Assembly: GCF_035984415.1 (NCBI RefSeq)
Contig: NZ_CP130720.1
Location: 1-64,000, forward strand
DNA: 64,000 nt
From: Streptomyces sp. NBC_01296
GTDB lineage: Bacteria > Actinomycetota > Actinomycetes > Streptomycetales > Streptomycetaceae
Reading direction: 5' to 3'
Each line of letters starts with the position of its first letter. Position 1 is the first letter of the stretch. Shown here one piece after another: positions 36,132 through 45,424 of this stretch. The translations under genes were made by a program, and so were the position numbers. A model generated the notes under the pieces. That model was not told the DNA's origin. It saw nothing but the letters and a program-made list of their open reading frames with translations, and did not search any database.

Positions 36132-36462
36132 TGTCCTCCCGACGGCCGCCCATCCACCGCAGCCCGCTCCACCACGCTAGCGAGAGCGCAACCGCCGAGG
36201 ACAAAGTTGTCGATGTTCGACGCCGGCGACGGCCCTTGATGCTAGGCCGCACGCTCGCCGGAGTTCCGAAGCGGCCGAGGACGCCCCGTGACACGGCGGC
36301 AGGGAGACAAGAGGTCTACGCACGGCGGCGCCCGGCCGGTCGAAAGCAGCCCGGTCGGCCCCGCCACGGACGCCTCGGGTCCTGGGAGCCCCGGGCACTG
36401 GCCTGGGGTGCGGTGTCGGCGGCCGCACGCCGTCCAGGCGGCCACCGACACCCTGACACCGG
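36132..36462. other. Intergenic, nothing recognised
   Basis: No convincing open frame or hairpin. It lies between the 3' end of the lamin-tail gene and the start of the hypothetical gene ending at 35451, both on the minus strand. Confidence 0.4.
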
Positions 36463-36930
36463 TCAGTGGTGGCGCCGGCCCCATGACTCGGTGTCGACCG
36501 TGCGACCACGGTCATCGCGCAGCGTCGCGGTGTCGGCCCGGTTGTCCCAGACGTAGTCGCGGCGGTTCTGGAACAGATCCGTGCGGGTGTTGTGGCCGGT
36601 TCCGGTGTGGATGCGGATCGTGGCACGGCCGTTGATGCGGACGTTGTCGAAGCGATAGCGGTTGCCGTCCGCGTCGCGCAGGGTCCAGCCGCGCAGGTTG
36701 ACGGCGTCGCGCGTGGTGTTGGTGATCTCCACCCACTCGTTGTTCAGGGAGCGGTTGGAGCGGTCGTCGCGTCCGGGGCTGTCGGCCTGGACCCGGCTGA
36801 TCTCCACCCGCGGATGCGGCCGGTGGTCACGGTCCTGGGCGGCGGCCGGCAGCGCGGCCGCACCGACGACTGCCCCGGCGGCCAGGACGGTGGCGGCGAT
36901 ACGGCGGGCGGAGGAAGAAGCAGAAGTCAT
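36463..36930 (-). CDS. Secreted lamin-tail-domain protein
   Basis: 155 aa from ATG 36930, GGGAGC 8 bp upstream. Signal peptide IAATVLAAGAVVGAAALPAAAQ. The mature protein is a single lamin-tail (LTD) beta-sandwich: NNEWVEITNTTRDAVNLRGW, TLRDADGNRYRFDNVRING, TIRIHTGTGHNTRTDLFQNR, DYVWDNRADTATLRDDRG. LTD proteins are extracellular and often bind nucleic acid or cell surface; the role here is unknown. No adjacent partner. Confidence 0.88.
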   Translation of the reverse strand: MTSASSSARRIAATVLAAGAVVGAAALPAAAQDRDHRPHPRVEISRVQADSPGRDDRSNRSLNNEWVEITNTTRDAVNLRGWTLRDADGNRYRFDNVRINGRATIRIHTGTGHNTRTDLFQNRRDYVWDNRADTATLRDDRGRTVDTESWGRRHH

Positions 36931-37376
36931 GGGTGATGCTCCCTCAAGAACAGTGCTCCACCAGCCGAAACAGGCTGGCAGAGGCGGTGCGGGTTCCCGG
37001 CCCGGATGAGCCGAAGGCCCCACGCTCGACCCGGCACACAACCAGCTGCAGCCCCCGCCGGGGCCGGTTACCGCACCCGGACATTCCCGTCACAGTCGCC
37101 TGCACACCACACGCATACCGGTCAGGCGTGGCCCTGACATTCGCTGACCGTCACACCCACCCGCCCCGCCAGCCCCGATCCGGAACGATGCGCTCCGGCG
37201 CACCACCCGGCTCACTTCCGACCCGCCTCACCCAACCGGACTAGTTGATCGAGTAACAACCGTTCTGCGGAATTCTTGGTACTCACGCCCAAAGCTGCAC
37301 GGATCTTCATTTCCCAGAACTGCGCGCGCGCCGGAAGCTCCGCAGGGAGCGGGAACAGGAAGCGTCCGGGGGCGCT
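36931..37376. other. Intergenic with possible 5' remnant of the ParB-like gene
   Basis: Mostly featureless. From about 37316 the frame of the ParB-like gene is open upstream of its GTG (ELRARRKLRREREQEASGGA), which looks like genuine coding. The natural start of that gene may therefore have been lost around 37300. Confidence 0.4.
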
Positions 37377-38198
37377 GTGGCGACCCTGACCGAGGACGAC
37401 GTTGCTCAGGGCCGGCCGCGGCCGATGATCCGGTTCGAGCAGCTGCCGGCCGCGGTGGACTCGCCCGACGCTCAAGGGCCGCTCACCGCCGAGGAGGAAG
37501 AGACCTGGGAGCTGTGCCAGCGCTCTTTCGCCCAGTACAAGGACGCATGGTTCGTCGCGGCCAGCGCGCTGGACATCTCGCTGCGGGGCCGGCTATGGCG
37601 GCGGGACTACGGCACCGCCGAGGCGTTCATCAGGGACGTGGCGGACATGTCGACGTCGAACGCCTACTGGCAGATCGCTGGCGCGCGCATCGCGGCACTG
37701 CTGGCCGAGCCGCCGCGCCGCGAACTCGAATCGAACGGTCTGTCCCGCATGCGGGACTCGGACAACGTGCGGGCCTACGTGATCAGCCAGCGCGCGGCCG
37801 AGAGTCTGACCCCCATCCGCGAGGACTACGGGGAGGACGCCGCCGCCGAGGCGTACCGGACAGTGGCCGAGGCGACCGGCCGCGACAAGGTCAGCCAGAA
37901 GACCATCACCGGCATCGTCAAGCAGTTCCCCCGCAAGGCCGTGGAAGAGCTTGACGCCGAGCAGCGGCGGCATCCGCGAACTCGCGGTGCAGCAGGCCGC
38001 CGCCAAGGCACAGCCGGTCGGGCCGGTCGCGGCGTTCGCGGCTACGTAGCCACCGCCGAGGCGTTCGCAGCCAAGACGGCCGGCATGGGGGCCGCGTACG
38101 AAGCGGCGGCCGAGGCGGACCCTGCGGAGGCAACGCGGCTGGCGGTGCGGTTGCGGGACCACCTGACGGTATTGGTCGACAACCTGCCGGACGTCTAG
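37377..38198 (+). CDS. ParB-like plasmid protein
   Basis: 273 aa from GTG 37377. The middle resembles actinobacterial plasmid partition-type proteins: QRSFAQYKDAWFVAASALD, EAFIRDVADMSTSNAYWQIA, NGLSRMRDSDNVRAYVISQRA, TGRDKVSQKTITGIVKQFPR. The segment from about residue 190 to 225 may be out of frame, since the neighbouring frame gives SGGIRELAVQQAAAKAQPVG, so two compensating indels are possible. The final DNLPDV ends exactly where an IS630 element begins. Confidence 0.6.
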   Translation: MATLTEDDVAQGRPRPMIRFEQLPAAVDSPDAQGPLTAEEEETWELCQRSFAQYKDAWFVAASALDISLRGRLWRRDYGTAEAFIRDVADMSTSNAYWQIAGARIAALLAEPPRRELESNGLSRMRDSDNVRAYVISQRAAESLTPIREDYGEDAAAEAYRTVAEATGRDKVSQKTITGIVKQFPRKAVEELDAEQRRHPRTRGAAGRRQGTAGRAGRGVRGYVATAEAFAAKTAGMGAAYEAAAEADPAEATRLAVRLRDHLTVLVDNLPDV

Positions 38199-39617
38199 TG
38201 TTCTGCGCCGGAAATCTCAGGGCTAAGTCTGCGCCTGGTTGCTCGGGTCGGATGGGGTGATCTTGGTGAGGTAGTCGGCGAGGGACTTGAGAATCTCGTC
38301 GGCGGTCTTCGTCCAGGTAAAGGGTTTCGGGTCCTCGTTCCAGGTCTCGATCCAGGCCCGGATGTCGTCTTCCAGTGCTTTCACCGAGGTGTGGACTCCG
38401 CGGCGGATGAGCTTGTCGGTCAGCAGACCGAACCACCGCTCGACCTGGTTGATCCAGGAGGAGCCTGTGGGCGTGAAGTGGACATGGAAGCGGGGGTGCC
38501 TGGCCAGCCACGTCTTGATCTCAGAAGTGTTGTGGGTGGCGTAGTTGTCGCAGACCAGGTGCACGTCGAGCTCGTGGGGCACGGCTTTGTCTATGGTGAC
38601 CAGGAACTTCTTGAACTCGATCGCGCGATGGCGGCGGTGGAGTTCGCTGATGACGGTTCCGTCCGCGACGTTGAACGCGGCGAAGAGGCTCGTGATGCCG
38701 TGCCGCAGGTAGTCGTGGGTGCGTCGTTCGGGCATGCCCGGCATCATCGGCAGCACCGGCTGTGAACGGTCCAGCGCCTGGATCTGGCTCTTCTCATCCA
38801 CGCATAACACCACTGCCCGTTCCGGCGGGTTGTGATACAAGCCGACGACGTCGACGACCTTCGCCACGAACTGCGGGTCGGTGGACAGCTTGAAGGAATC
38901 CTGCAGATGCGGCTTGAGATCGAACCGCTTCCAGATCCGGCCGACCGTCGACTTCGACAGCCCCGTCCGAGCTGCCATCGAGGCCCGCGACCAGTGAGTA
39001 TCCTTCCCCGGCGTGGACTCCAGCGTCGCCACGATCACGTCTTCGACCTGGTCAAGGAGAATCGAGGGCGGCCGGCCTGGACGGGGCTCATCGACCAGGC
39101 CTTCAAGGCGATGGGCGATGAAACGACTGCGCCAGCGGTCGACGGTCGAGGCATCGACACAGAGCTCGACCGCGGCCTGCCTGTTCGTCCCGCCCTCCGC
39201 ACAACGCAGGACGATCCTCGCCCGCAGAGCCAGAAACTGGGCGGTCTTCGCACGCCGGGCCCACAGGACCAACTGGTTCCGTTCAGCCTCACTCAGAACC
39301 AGATCGGCCTTCGGCCTGCCGATTCGGGCGGCATCCTCGAGTCCGGCCATCCCCTCGGCGGCGAACTTCCCGCGCCACTTCCTCACCGTCGCTGCGGTCA
39401 CACCGACCTTGACCGCCACCTGCGCGTTCGGCACCCCGCCTGCGCACGCCAGCACAATGCGCGCCCGCTCTGCGAACCGCGGCGCCACCGCCCCACTCGC
39501 CCAGCGGGACAACTCGGCGTGCTCCTCATTGGACAGGCGGACTTCGACGGCACGAGGACCTGGCGACATGACAACAGGCTACAGACTTAGCCCTGAGATT
39601 TCAGGCGCAGAACACTA
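38196..39617 (-). mobile_element. IS630-family element, single-ORF type
   Basis: 1422 bp, TA to TA, with long inverted repeats starting TAGTGTTCTGCGCC and containing ATCTCAGGGCTAAGTCTG at both ends (one mismatch). It carries one intact transposase gene. The insertion TA is inside the TAG stop of the ParB-like gene, and removing the IS regenerates a TAG. Confidence 0.92.
38223..39569 (-). CDS. IS630-family transposase
   Basis: 448 aa, intact in one frame. Two N-terminal HTH units: [20 protein letters not shown] and [23 protein letters not shown] positions: [20 protein letters not shown] and [11 protein letters not shown] full-length transposase with intact ends, so the element could be mobile. 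Confidence 0.93.
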   Translation of the reverse strand: MSPGPRAVEVRLSNEEHAELSRWASGAVAPRFAERARIVLACAGGVPNAQVAVKVGVTAATVRKWRGKFAAEGMAGLEDAARIGRPKADLVLSEAERNQLVLWARRAKTAQFLALRARIVLRCAEGGTNRQAAVELCVDASTVDRWRSRFIAHRLEGLVDEPRPGRPPSILLDQVEDVIVATLESTPGKDTHWSRASMAARTGLSKSTVGRIWKRFDLKPHLQDSFKLSTDPQFVAKVVDVVGLYHNPPERAVVLCVDEKSQIQALDRSQPVLPMMPGMPERRTHDYLRHGITSLFAAFNVADGTVISELHRRHRAIEFKKFLVTIDKAVPHELDVHLVCDNYATHNTSEIKTWLARHPRFHVHFTPTGSSWINQVERWFGLLTDKLIRRGVHTSVKALEDDIRAWIETWNEDPKPFTWTKTADEILKSLADYLTKITPSDPSNQAQT

Positions 39618-39755
39618 GCTAGCAGCCGCACCCCAAGACGCCGATAGTGCGTCCTTATCGCCGCGTTGCGAGAGATCGAGCCGCTGGCCAACCTGGAAGA
39701 GATGGCGGGCGCATGCCCGCAAGAACACCCCTCATGCCGTGGCCGGAGGCTCGTC

Positions 39756-41153
39756 ATGACTACTCCAGATCCTGAGGCACCGCAGCAGACACTCCTGCTG
39801 GATAACTGGGAGGGGTTCAAGGATCCGGCTGCCGGAATCCGATTGGGGCAACTTTGGCTCTCCAGAACCAAATGGCTGCACCGCCGCACGGATACCTACA
39901 GGTTTGTTGATGCTAAGACGGTTCACGCCACTACGAGTTTCCATGTAACTATCCCCCAAGATGCTTTGATCTTGAAGGGTGATCCAGGCCAGGACCAATC
40001 TGTCGTCCCCCTCATGGTGCTCGATAAATCGGAATTGCAATACGGGTTCCACGTCTGCGACGCGCAAGGGAAAGCACTACCGAGATTGCTCGACGATGAG
40101 TGCTATAGGTTGGAATTTCATTTCCTGGAGTTCCTAGCGAAGACCCTATGCGGCGGCCCGATCCCCGATCGCTTGACCGAAGAACTGCGAAACGTTACGA
40201 AATCCCACAACTTGAATGGAAGCATCCAGTACAACACGATGATATCCACAGAGTGGGGACTACCTAGAGCTCAAGCGCATAGCCTGTTTAGCGATACCGA
40301 AAATGCCCTATCGAAAACCTTCAGAATTTCCTTGAAAGTTCTCATAGGAAGCCATTTTCTATGCGTTCTGGTTCCTGGAGAACCAGGCAAGGAGTGCATG
40401 ATCGAGGTATCGAATGATGCCCCTTACAAGGTAGAACGCAAATGGTCGACAGCATGGATGCCGCTCCTGGGGTGGGTCGACTGGCCTTTTAAGACCAATG
40501 CTCCCGTGGGCGACCCCCGGAGCTATCACTGCGAAGTATGGGTACCTGCTGGCGTGGAGATAAACCCGAGCTCCGTCGGCCTGGTGCCTACGCCTCCTGA
40601 GCCTCGTAGTGGCCGCCTCGGCCGATGCTGCTATCACTTGGCAGCTCACAACTTCACTTCAGGAAGAGACTACGAATTGCGCTTGAAGCTCCGGGGGGAA
40701 CTCCTCGGCTGGCTCTTTGCGACACTCGTAACATGCTTGACAGTACTGGCTCTATTGTGGATAGGAAACTCCCTGGCCGCCGAGCTCGTTAAAGCCAAAA
40801 CCAGCAAACCCGGAAAAACAGGCTCCGCGGTTCCGGCTCTCAACTTGACGGTACTACTCACTACGATATTCCTAGCCGTTGGGGCTGCCGCCATAACCAT
40901 ATTGGCGAAGTCTTCTACAAGATCTCACGCACTAGAAGATAAAATGCTTGCCGGCGTGCGGGCATTCGCATGGTGCATCCCTCTGGTATGTTTCGTGGCT
41001 TCGCTTATCCTTTTCTCCGCTGGCACCAGGGCATGCATGGCACTCGGATTCCACTTGCTCCTCATATTTCAGTGGGCTCTCTTTGGACTGATCGCGTTTC
41101 CCTACATAGTCCGCGCCTGGCACAGTCTGAAGTCTCGCGGCAACCCTCCGTGA
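39756..41153 (+). CDS. Multi-helix membrane protein of unknown function, AT-richer
   Basis: 465 aa from ATG 39756 (MTTPDPEAPQQTLLLDNWEG). The first 330 residues look like soluble beta-rich domains (TTSFHVTIPQDALILKG, FRISLKVLIGSHFLCVLVPG, YHCEVWVPAGVEINPSSVGL). Four membrane helices follow: GWLFATLVTCLTVLALLW, NLTVLLTTIFLAVGAAAITI, FAWCIPLVCFVASLILF, LGFHLLLIFQWALFGLIAF. Third-position composition is clearly less GC-rich than the neighbours, a sign of transfer from another source. A small ORF follows. No family is recognised; a sensor-plus-membrane-effector role is possible but unsupported. Confidence 0.75.
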   Translation: MTTPDPEAPQQTLLLDNWEGFKDPAAGIRLGQLWLSRTKWLHRRTDTYRFVDAKTVHATTSFHVTIPQDALILKGDPGQDQSVVPLMVLDKSELQYGFHVCDAQGKALPRLLDDECYRLEFHFLEFLAKTLCGGPIPDRLTEELRNVTKSHNLNGSIQYNTMISTEWGLPRAQAHSLFSDTENALSKTFRISLKVLIGSHFLCVLVPGEPGKECMIEVSNDAPYKVERKWSTAWMPLLGWVDWPFKTNAPVGDPRSYHCEVWVPAGVEINPSSVGLVPTPPEPRSGRLGRCCYHLAAHNFTSGRDYELRLKLRGELLGWLFATLVTCLTVLALLWIGNSLAAELVKAKTSKPGKTGSAVPALNLTVLLTTIFLAVGAAAITILAKSSTRSHALEDKMLAGVRAFAWCIPLVCFVASLILFSAGTRACMALGFHLLLIFQWALFGLIAFPYIVRAWHSLKSRGNPP

Positions 41154-41230
41154 CGACTTTTGGGAATCCCGGGTTCTTCCATCGAGATGGACGTACGTGG
41201 GATAGTGAGATTAAGAGGAGGAGGTGTGCT

Positions 41231-41443
41231 ATGTCGCGCCCTACCAGCGCAGAAGGCAGTGTCATCTGGGTGCGCACCTTGGACGGCCGTCAAGTCTGGC
41301 CGGACGACGAGGGTCTGAGCGATGAGGCACGCTCTCGCGTTATCGAGCTGCTACGGAAGGCAAGCACGCCTCCCTCCGCCAGCCCTCCACCAGTGCGCCC
41401 GGACGCTGAAAGCCCCCGGCGTAGGCCCTGGCGTAAGGGTTAA
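41231..41443 (+). CDS. Small basic protein
   Basis: 70 aa from ATG 41231 with a strong AGGAGGAGG site. Sequence: VIWVRTLDGRQVWPDDEGLS, then EARSRVIELLRKAS and a Pro/Arg-rich tail. It lies 77 bp after the membrane protein and may be cotranscribed. Function unknown. Confidence 0.6.
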   Translation: MSRPTSAEGSVIWVRTLDGRQVWPDDEGLSDEARSRVIELLRKASTPPSASPPPVRPDAESPRRRPWRKG

Positions 41444-41716
41444 TGCTGCGGTCAGGGGCTCGTGAGCCTGCTGCATGGAGGTGGATGCCCATACCCGCGC
41501 CTCGGTGCCTCCCGCCAGGCCCCACCCAATCAAGTTCGATTTCCTTCGAACGATCTGTACCGCATGCGGGACTCGTGCGGGACGCTGCCCCGAGGGCCGA
41601 TAGGCCCCCGGTGGTCCCGGCACGTCAGATGTCCACTTGTACAGCTTGCACACGCACTCCTCCCCCAGGTCGGCGTACGGCACCCCGTGACGGACCACCC
41701 CGCCCGCCGACCGCTA

Positions 41717-42346
41717 CGCGGCGGCGCCCCGCAGGCCAGCCGGCCAGGCCAACGTCACCCGCAGACCGCCCGCCCCTGACCGGAACCGGTCGACCACGCG
41801 GACCTCGCCCGGCACCGCCAACGGCCGGCCCCGTACCCGGCGCGGTCAGCCGGCGCACTGATGCCCCGAACTCCCCGGCCGTCACCTCGGCCAGCGCGTC
41901 GGCGTCGGTGGCCCAGCCGGACGAGCAGTCCTCGCCGGCCGCGTCGTCGGCCAGGGCCAGCCACGGGTCATCGAGGCGGAACCGGTGCGTGGCACCCCGG
42001 GCCCGGCCAGTACCAGCGAGGCTACCGTCGGCCCCGTGGGTACTTCGATCTTGTCGTGGGCGAGGAGCCAGACGACGACCGCGCGGCGCTCGAACTGCGG
42101 GTGCACGTCCGTGCCGGCCACCGGGTCGGGGAAATCGGGGTGCCGACGGCGCCAGTTCACGACCGCAGCCCGGCCCACCCTGGCGATCCGCGCCACCTCC
42201 GCCAAGAACACCCGGTCACCGCCGGGGGCAACTGGGCGGAGGCCGGCGAGCGGGGAGCGGCGGCCAGCCGTGACGGTGCGCACGGCCCGCCAGTCCACGG
42301 AAGGGCGGACCACCTCCAGCAGCGCGATCTCCTGGGCGTCGTACAT
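41717..42346 (-). pseudogene. HTH DNA-binding protein with two frameshifts
   Basis: Starts MYDAQEIALLEVVRPSVDWR at 42346. The HTH is VFLAEVARIARVGRAAVVNW RRR followed by FPDPVAGTDVHPQFERRAVVV, a plasmid or phage-type helix-turn-helix. After LVLAGPG the frame shifts: FRLDDPWLALADDAAGED, then SGWATDADALAEVTAGEFGA. A second shift near 41820 gives VRVVDRFRSGAGGLRVTLAW and a TAG at 41717. About 210 aa if intact. It follows the gene ending at 42360 by 13 bp. Confidence 0.55.
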
Positions 42347-42359
42347 AGGGGGACCGTGG

Positions 42360-42902
42360 TCACCCCGCCGTGGTGCTGTAGTCGACGTCCACGGAGGCAA
42401 CCGGAGACAGCCACCCAAGCCGGCCGGCGATCAGGTCTAAATCCGAACGGCGAACGCCGAGGCGCACCGCGGCCTGGTCCGGGCCGAGGGGCACGTGCCG
42501 GTCGAGCAGGGCGGGCAGGTCCCGGCGGCGGGCGAGCGCGGCCACCTGGTCCGGGTGGACGTCGGGGAACTGCGTGTCCCCGCCGAGGTAGACCAGAAGA
42601 CCGGCCTTAACGAGGTGGCCGACCGCCGCCGCGGTCACCCTCGGCCGGAGAATCGGGAGCGGCACCCCAAGGGCCTCCGTCAGCCGGTCCGCCGCCCACC
42701 CCGCCCCCACCGGGCCCCGCAGGGCCGCGCGGACCGCTTCCGGGTCGGCGGCCTCCACCACCGCCCGCGACCACAACCCGCGGCCGGCGTCCGCCGGCGG
42801 GACCAGGCCCGAGCCGGCCGCCCACCGCCAGGCCGCCAACGGCACCCGCAGCCGGCGCGCAGCCTGGTTCTCGTCGTACTGCTCCCGTACCGAACGCGCC
42901 AT
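42360..42902 (-). CDS. Hypothetical DNA-binding-type protein
   Basis: 180 aa from ATG 42902 (MARSVREQYDENQAARRLRV). It contains repeated helix-turn-helix-like units: AARRLRVPLAAWRWAAGSGL, AADRLTEALGVPLPI, TAAAVGHLVKAGLLVYLG and DQAAVRLGVRRSDLDLIAGR. It is probably a plasmid regulatory protein and is in operon with the HTH gene downstream. The function of this pair is not known. Confidence 0.65.
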   Translation of the reverse strand: MARSVREQYDENQAARRLRVPLAAWRWAAGSGLVPPADAGRGLWSRAVVEAADPEAVRAALRGPVGAGWAADRLTEALGVPLPILRPRVTAAAVGHLVKAGLLVYLGGDTQFPDVHPDQVAALARRRDLPALLDRHVPLGPDQAAVRLGVRRSDLDLIAGRLGWLSPVASVDVDYSTTAG

Positions 42903-43137
42903 GAACCGCACTCCGATCACACATCGGCGGCCCGACGATCGGGCCGCGCCGGAAACATGCCGAAAGATCCCGTTTGATATCAATAGCCCTGATTCTGGGG
43001 CGAGTTGGGAGCACACCGCACAAGCCGCCTACGCGTACGCGAGGGCCGGATTCACCCCTGCGGGGGACACGAAGCAGGGCCGGCACCGACTGGCACCGAC
43101 CCCCAAGAGGCCCGTTCGCCGACGCGCGCCGGGCCGG

Positions 43138-43390
43138 TCAGCCAGCCGCCGCAGCCGACCCCTGACCGAAAGCCGGGACATCGCCAGCGGTCACGTCCAG
43201 ACGGATTCGCTGGAACCTCAGCGGGGGCCGGAAAACTCCCAGGTCAACCGCCCGGTCCCCGCTGACCTCCGCCACCAAGTCCGGGCGGACGAGCACCACG
43301 TCCAGGACGTCACGGCTCCCCCACGTCGCGGCGAACGTGACGCCCTCCCAGGGATGTCCGGGGTCGACACCGAGCCGCTCAGGTTTGCGC
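43138..43390 (-). pseudogene. DNA ligase 3' fragment 2
   Basis: The frame reads GHPWEGVTFAATWGSRDVLD, VVLVRPDLVAEVSGDRAVDL, then FRPPLRFQRIRLDVTAGDVP and stops at 43138. This is the C-terminus of an ATP-dependent DNA ligase with the expected end. It lies about 2 kb from 5' stub B on the same strand in the correct order, so both may derive from one gene. Confidence 0.72.
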
Positions 43391-43599
43391 CCTCCCGTCA
43401 AGACACGTTCTTCAGGGGCATGACGCTCGCTACCACCAACGCGCCTACTTGAAGTGTGGTCACGCCGCAAAGACAGCGAGACCAGCCAGGAGAACGGCGG
43501 CCCTCCAGTGGCCCCGTATCAACCAGCCGCCGGTCGCTCGGGCGCAGCTTGCCCGGCCGATTTCCGGCGGCCTCTATCCGCTATCCGCAAGGAGCACTC

Positions 43600-44085
43600 A
43601 TGTCGTATGACCGCCCCAGCCCGACCGCCGCTCAGTCAAAGCGCCGGATCTCGCGCTCCATGATGGTCTTCGCCTCAGCCGCTTTCATCACCGGAGGCAT
43701 CGCGCTGCCGGCCACTGCGGCGATCGCGCCCCAGACCCAGACCTCTGTCACGAGTCTCCCGTCCGACGGCAGTAACCCCCACCGGCAGCCCGGTGGCGGA
43801 GCCTACGGGCCGGACACGTGCATGCCCGGCTACGTCTGGCGTGACAGTTTCGATGGCGACACCCTGTGCGTCACGCCGGCGGCACGACAGAAGGTTCACG
43901 ACCAGAATCCCCACCGGCAGCCCGGTGGCGGAGCCTACGGGCCGAGCACGTGCAAGCCCGGCTACGTCTGGCGTGAGAAGTTCAAGGGCGACACCCTGTG
44001 CGTCACACCGGCAGAACGACAGCAGGCCAAGAACCATGGCAGGGTGATCGACTACGGCACGAACCTCGTTCCCGTGGACGAATAG
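43600..44085 (+). CDS. Secreted protein with two tandem repeats
   Basis: 161 aa from ATG 43600, AGGAG just upstream. Signal peptide (SMMVFASAAFITGGIALPATAA). The mature part has two near-identical units of about 45 residues, NPHRQPGGGAYGPxTCxPG then YVWRxxFxGDTLCVTPAxRQ, each with two Cys likely forming a disulphide. Similar TCxxGYVWRExFxGDxVCVTP units occur in other actinobacterial secreted proteins; role unknown. The natural terminator may be the hairpin at 45344, now separated by an IS. Confidence 0.8.
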   Translation: MSYDRPSPTAAQSKRRISRSMMVFASAAFITGGIALPATAAIAPQTQTSVTSLPSDGSNPHRQPGGGAYGPDTCMPGYVWRDSFDGDTLCVTPAARQKVHDQNPHRQPGGGAYGPSTCKPGYVWREKFKGDTLCVTPAERQQAKNHGRVIDYGTNLVPVDE

Positions 44086-44185
44086 TTCCCGACGCTTCGA
44101 CGGTGAAGCCCAGGTCAGGCATAAAGATCAACTGCGCAAGCGGCAACTGGTGGTCCGCGGCGTGCAAGATACTGACTTCGGCTTT

Positions 44186-45115
44186 TCAAGGTGAGGCTGG
44201 TGCGTCGAGGGTGAGGCCGGTGCCAGCTATGAAGCCGTCGAGGGTGTGGGGCCGGTATTGAAGGCGTTTGAGCCGGTTGCGGACGAGTGCTTCGAGGTGG
44301 TCGAGTGCCATGACGGCGAGGTTGGCGAGGCTGCGTTTGACGTGTGCCCAGACGCCCTCGACCGGGTTCAGGTCGGGTGAGTAGGCGGGCAGCAGGAAGA
44401 CCGTCAGCCACTCACGCTCTGCCACAAATTCCTGCATCCTGCGGGAGACGTGGGTGTTGAGCCGGTCCCAGACCAGCACGATCGGCGCCCTGACCAGCTG
44501 ATGGACTCCGTCGAGCAGAGCGATGAAGTCCCGCTCGCCCATGCTGCGACGTGTTCCTTTGCCGGCGGGGTGGGTCCGCAGGCGGTGACACAGCCGAGTC
44601 CGGGAGCCGGGCCGCATCGCGATCAGGCCGGCCACCGACAGCCGTCCCGAGCGGCGACCGCTGACCGTCACGACCGGCGTGATGCCGCGCCGGCCCCAGG
44701 TCCGTCCCCGGGGCGGCCGTCGGGTGAAGCCGGCTTCGTCCTCGAAGCAGACGTAGCCCCCGCAGGCCGCCCGGGCCCTTTTACCTCCGCCCAGGTCGCC
44801 TCCCGCCACGTGCTCACGGCCTGCTCGTCGCGTTCGGCGACCCGCCGCGCGGGCACCTGTGGGGAGAACCCGAGCCGGTGCATCAACCGGGTGGCACCCG
44901 AGACGCTGTAGGAGATGTGGAACTTCCTGACGATCAGCGTGACCACCCTCGAGGCGGTCCACACCTGGTCCTCGACCGAGCCGTGCGCGGCCGGCCCCTC
45001 CTCCAGATACACGGCCAGCTTCTCCAGACACCGCGGGGACAGGCGGCACCGTGACCCGCTCGGACCGCGGGAGGCCAGAGCCTGAACACCGCCGTCCCGC
45101 CACAACTGGTGCCAC
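44186..45115 (-). CDS. IS630 transposase catalytic frame
   Basis: The meaningful part starts at about 44815 (GGGKRARAACGGYVCFEDEA). DDE positions: CFEDEAGFTRR, LVWDRLNTH, LNPVEGVWA. It joins the N-terminal frame by a -1 shift at GGTAAAAGGG (about 44780). Upstream of that point this frame is probably not used. Confidence 0.82.
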   Translation of the reverse strand: MAPVVAGRRCSGSGLPRSERVTVPPVPAVSGEAGRVSGGGAGRARLGRGPGVDRLEGGHADRQEVPHLLQRLGCHPVDAPARVLPTGARAAGRRTRRAGREHVAGGDLGGGKRARAACGGYVCFEDEAGFTRRPPRGRTWGRRGITPVVTVSGRRSGRLSVAGLIAMRPGSRTRLCHRLRTHPAGKGTRRSMGERDFIALLDGVHQLVRAPIVLVWDRLNTHVSRRMQEFVAEREWLTVFLLPAYSPDLNPVEGVWAHVKRSLANLAVMALDHLEALVRNRLKRLQYRPHTLDGFIAGTGLTLDAPASP

Positions 45116-45264
45116 TGATAAGCCGACTTCACGCTCACCCGCAGCCGCCGTGCGACTTCCGACGGCTTGACCTTCTGCTCGAACAGTTCAGCCGCCTGCA
45201 TCCGTACCGTCTCGCGCCGCTGACGTCCTGTCGGAGTCAGCCCGCCCCCATCCGCATATCTCAC
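44668..45264 (-). CDS. IS630 transposase N-terminal frame
   Basis: The HTH region (SEVARRLRVSVKSAYQWHQL and VRKFHISYSVSGATRLMHRL) precedes the frameshift site at EVKGPGRP. Beyond it the frame is a non-functional tail. Confidence 0.82.
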   Translation of the reverse strand: MRYADGGGLTPTGRQRRETVRMQAAELFEQKVKPSEVARRLRVSVKSAYQWHQLWRDGGVQALASRGPSGSRCRLSPRCLEKLAVYLEEGPAAHGSVEDQVWTASRVVTLIVRKFHISYSVSGATRLMHRLGFSPQVPARRVAERDEQAVSTWREATWAEVKGPGRPAGATSASRTKPASPDGRPGDGPGAGAASRRS

Positions 45265-45343
45265 ACACCACGAATACAGTCACCCACCCACACCCATCAG
45301 GAACATCGCAACGATTCACCCCAACGAGCTCAAGTCAGTAAAA

Positions 45344-45366
45344 GGCCGGCGTCATGGACGCCGGCC
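45344..45366 (+). terminator. 10-bp perfect hairpin at IS edge
   Basis: Arms GGCCGGCGTC and GACGCCGGCC with loop ATG, 4 bp after the IS end. Likely the displaced terminator of the secreted-repeat gene at 43600-44085. Confidence 0.65.
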
Positions 45367-45424
45367 CCTTGTGGCAAGCCACGCGCCAACGCCGCTCGCC
45401 TTGAAAGCTTCGTGAATGTCGTAG

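Larger units (their letters stand above)
44170..45340 (-). mobile_element. IS630-family element, second two-frame type
   Basis: 1171 bp, TA to TA, with imperfect terminal repeats starting TACTGACTT. The transposase is in two overlapping frames as in the 7.1-kb element but of different sequence. It sits between the secreted-repeat gene and a terminator hairpin. Confidence 0.85.

Noticed and set aside
37377..39617. ParB-like gene truncated by the IS630
   Set aside because: The stop codon is regenerated when the IS is removed, so the 3' end is native.
44170..45340. Third copy of the 7.1-kb IS630
   Set aside because: Ends and protein differ clearly; it is a separate IS630 type.
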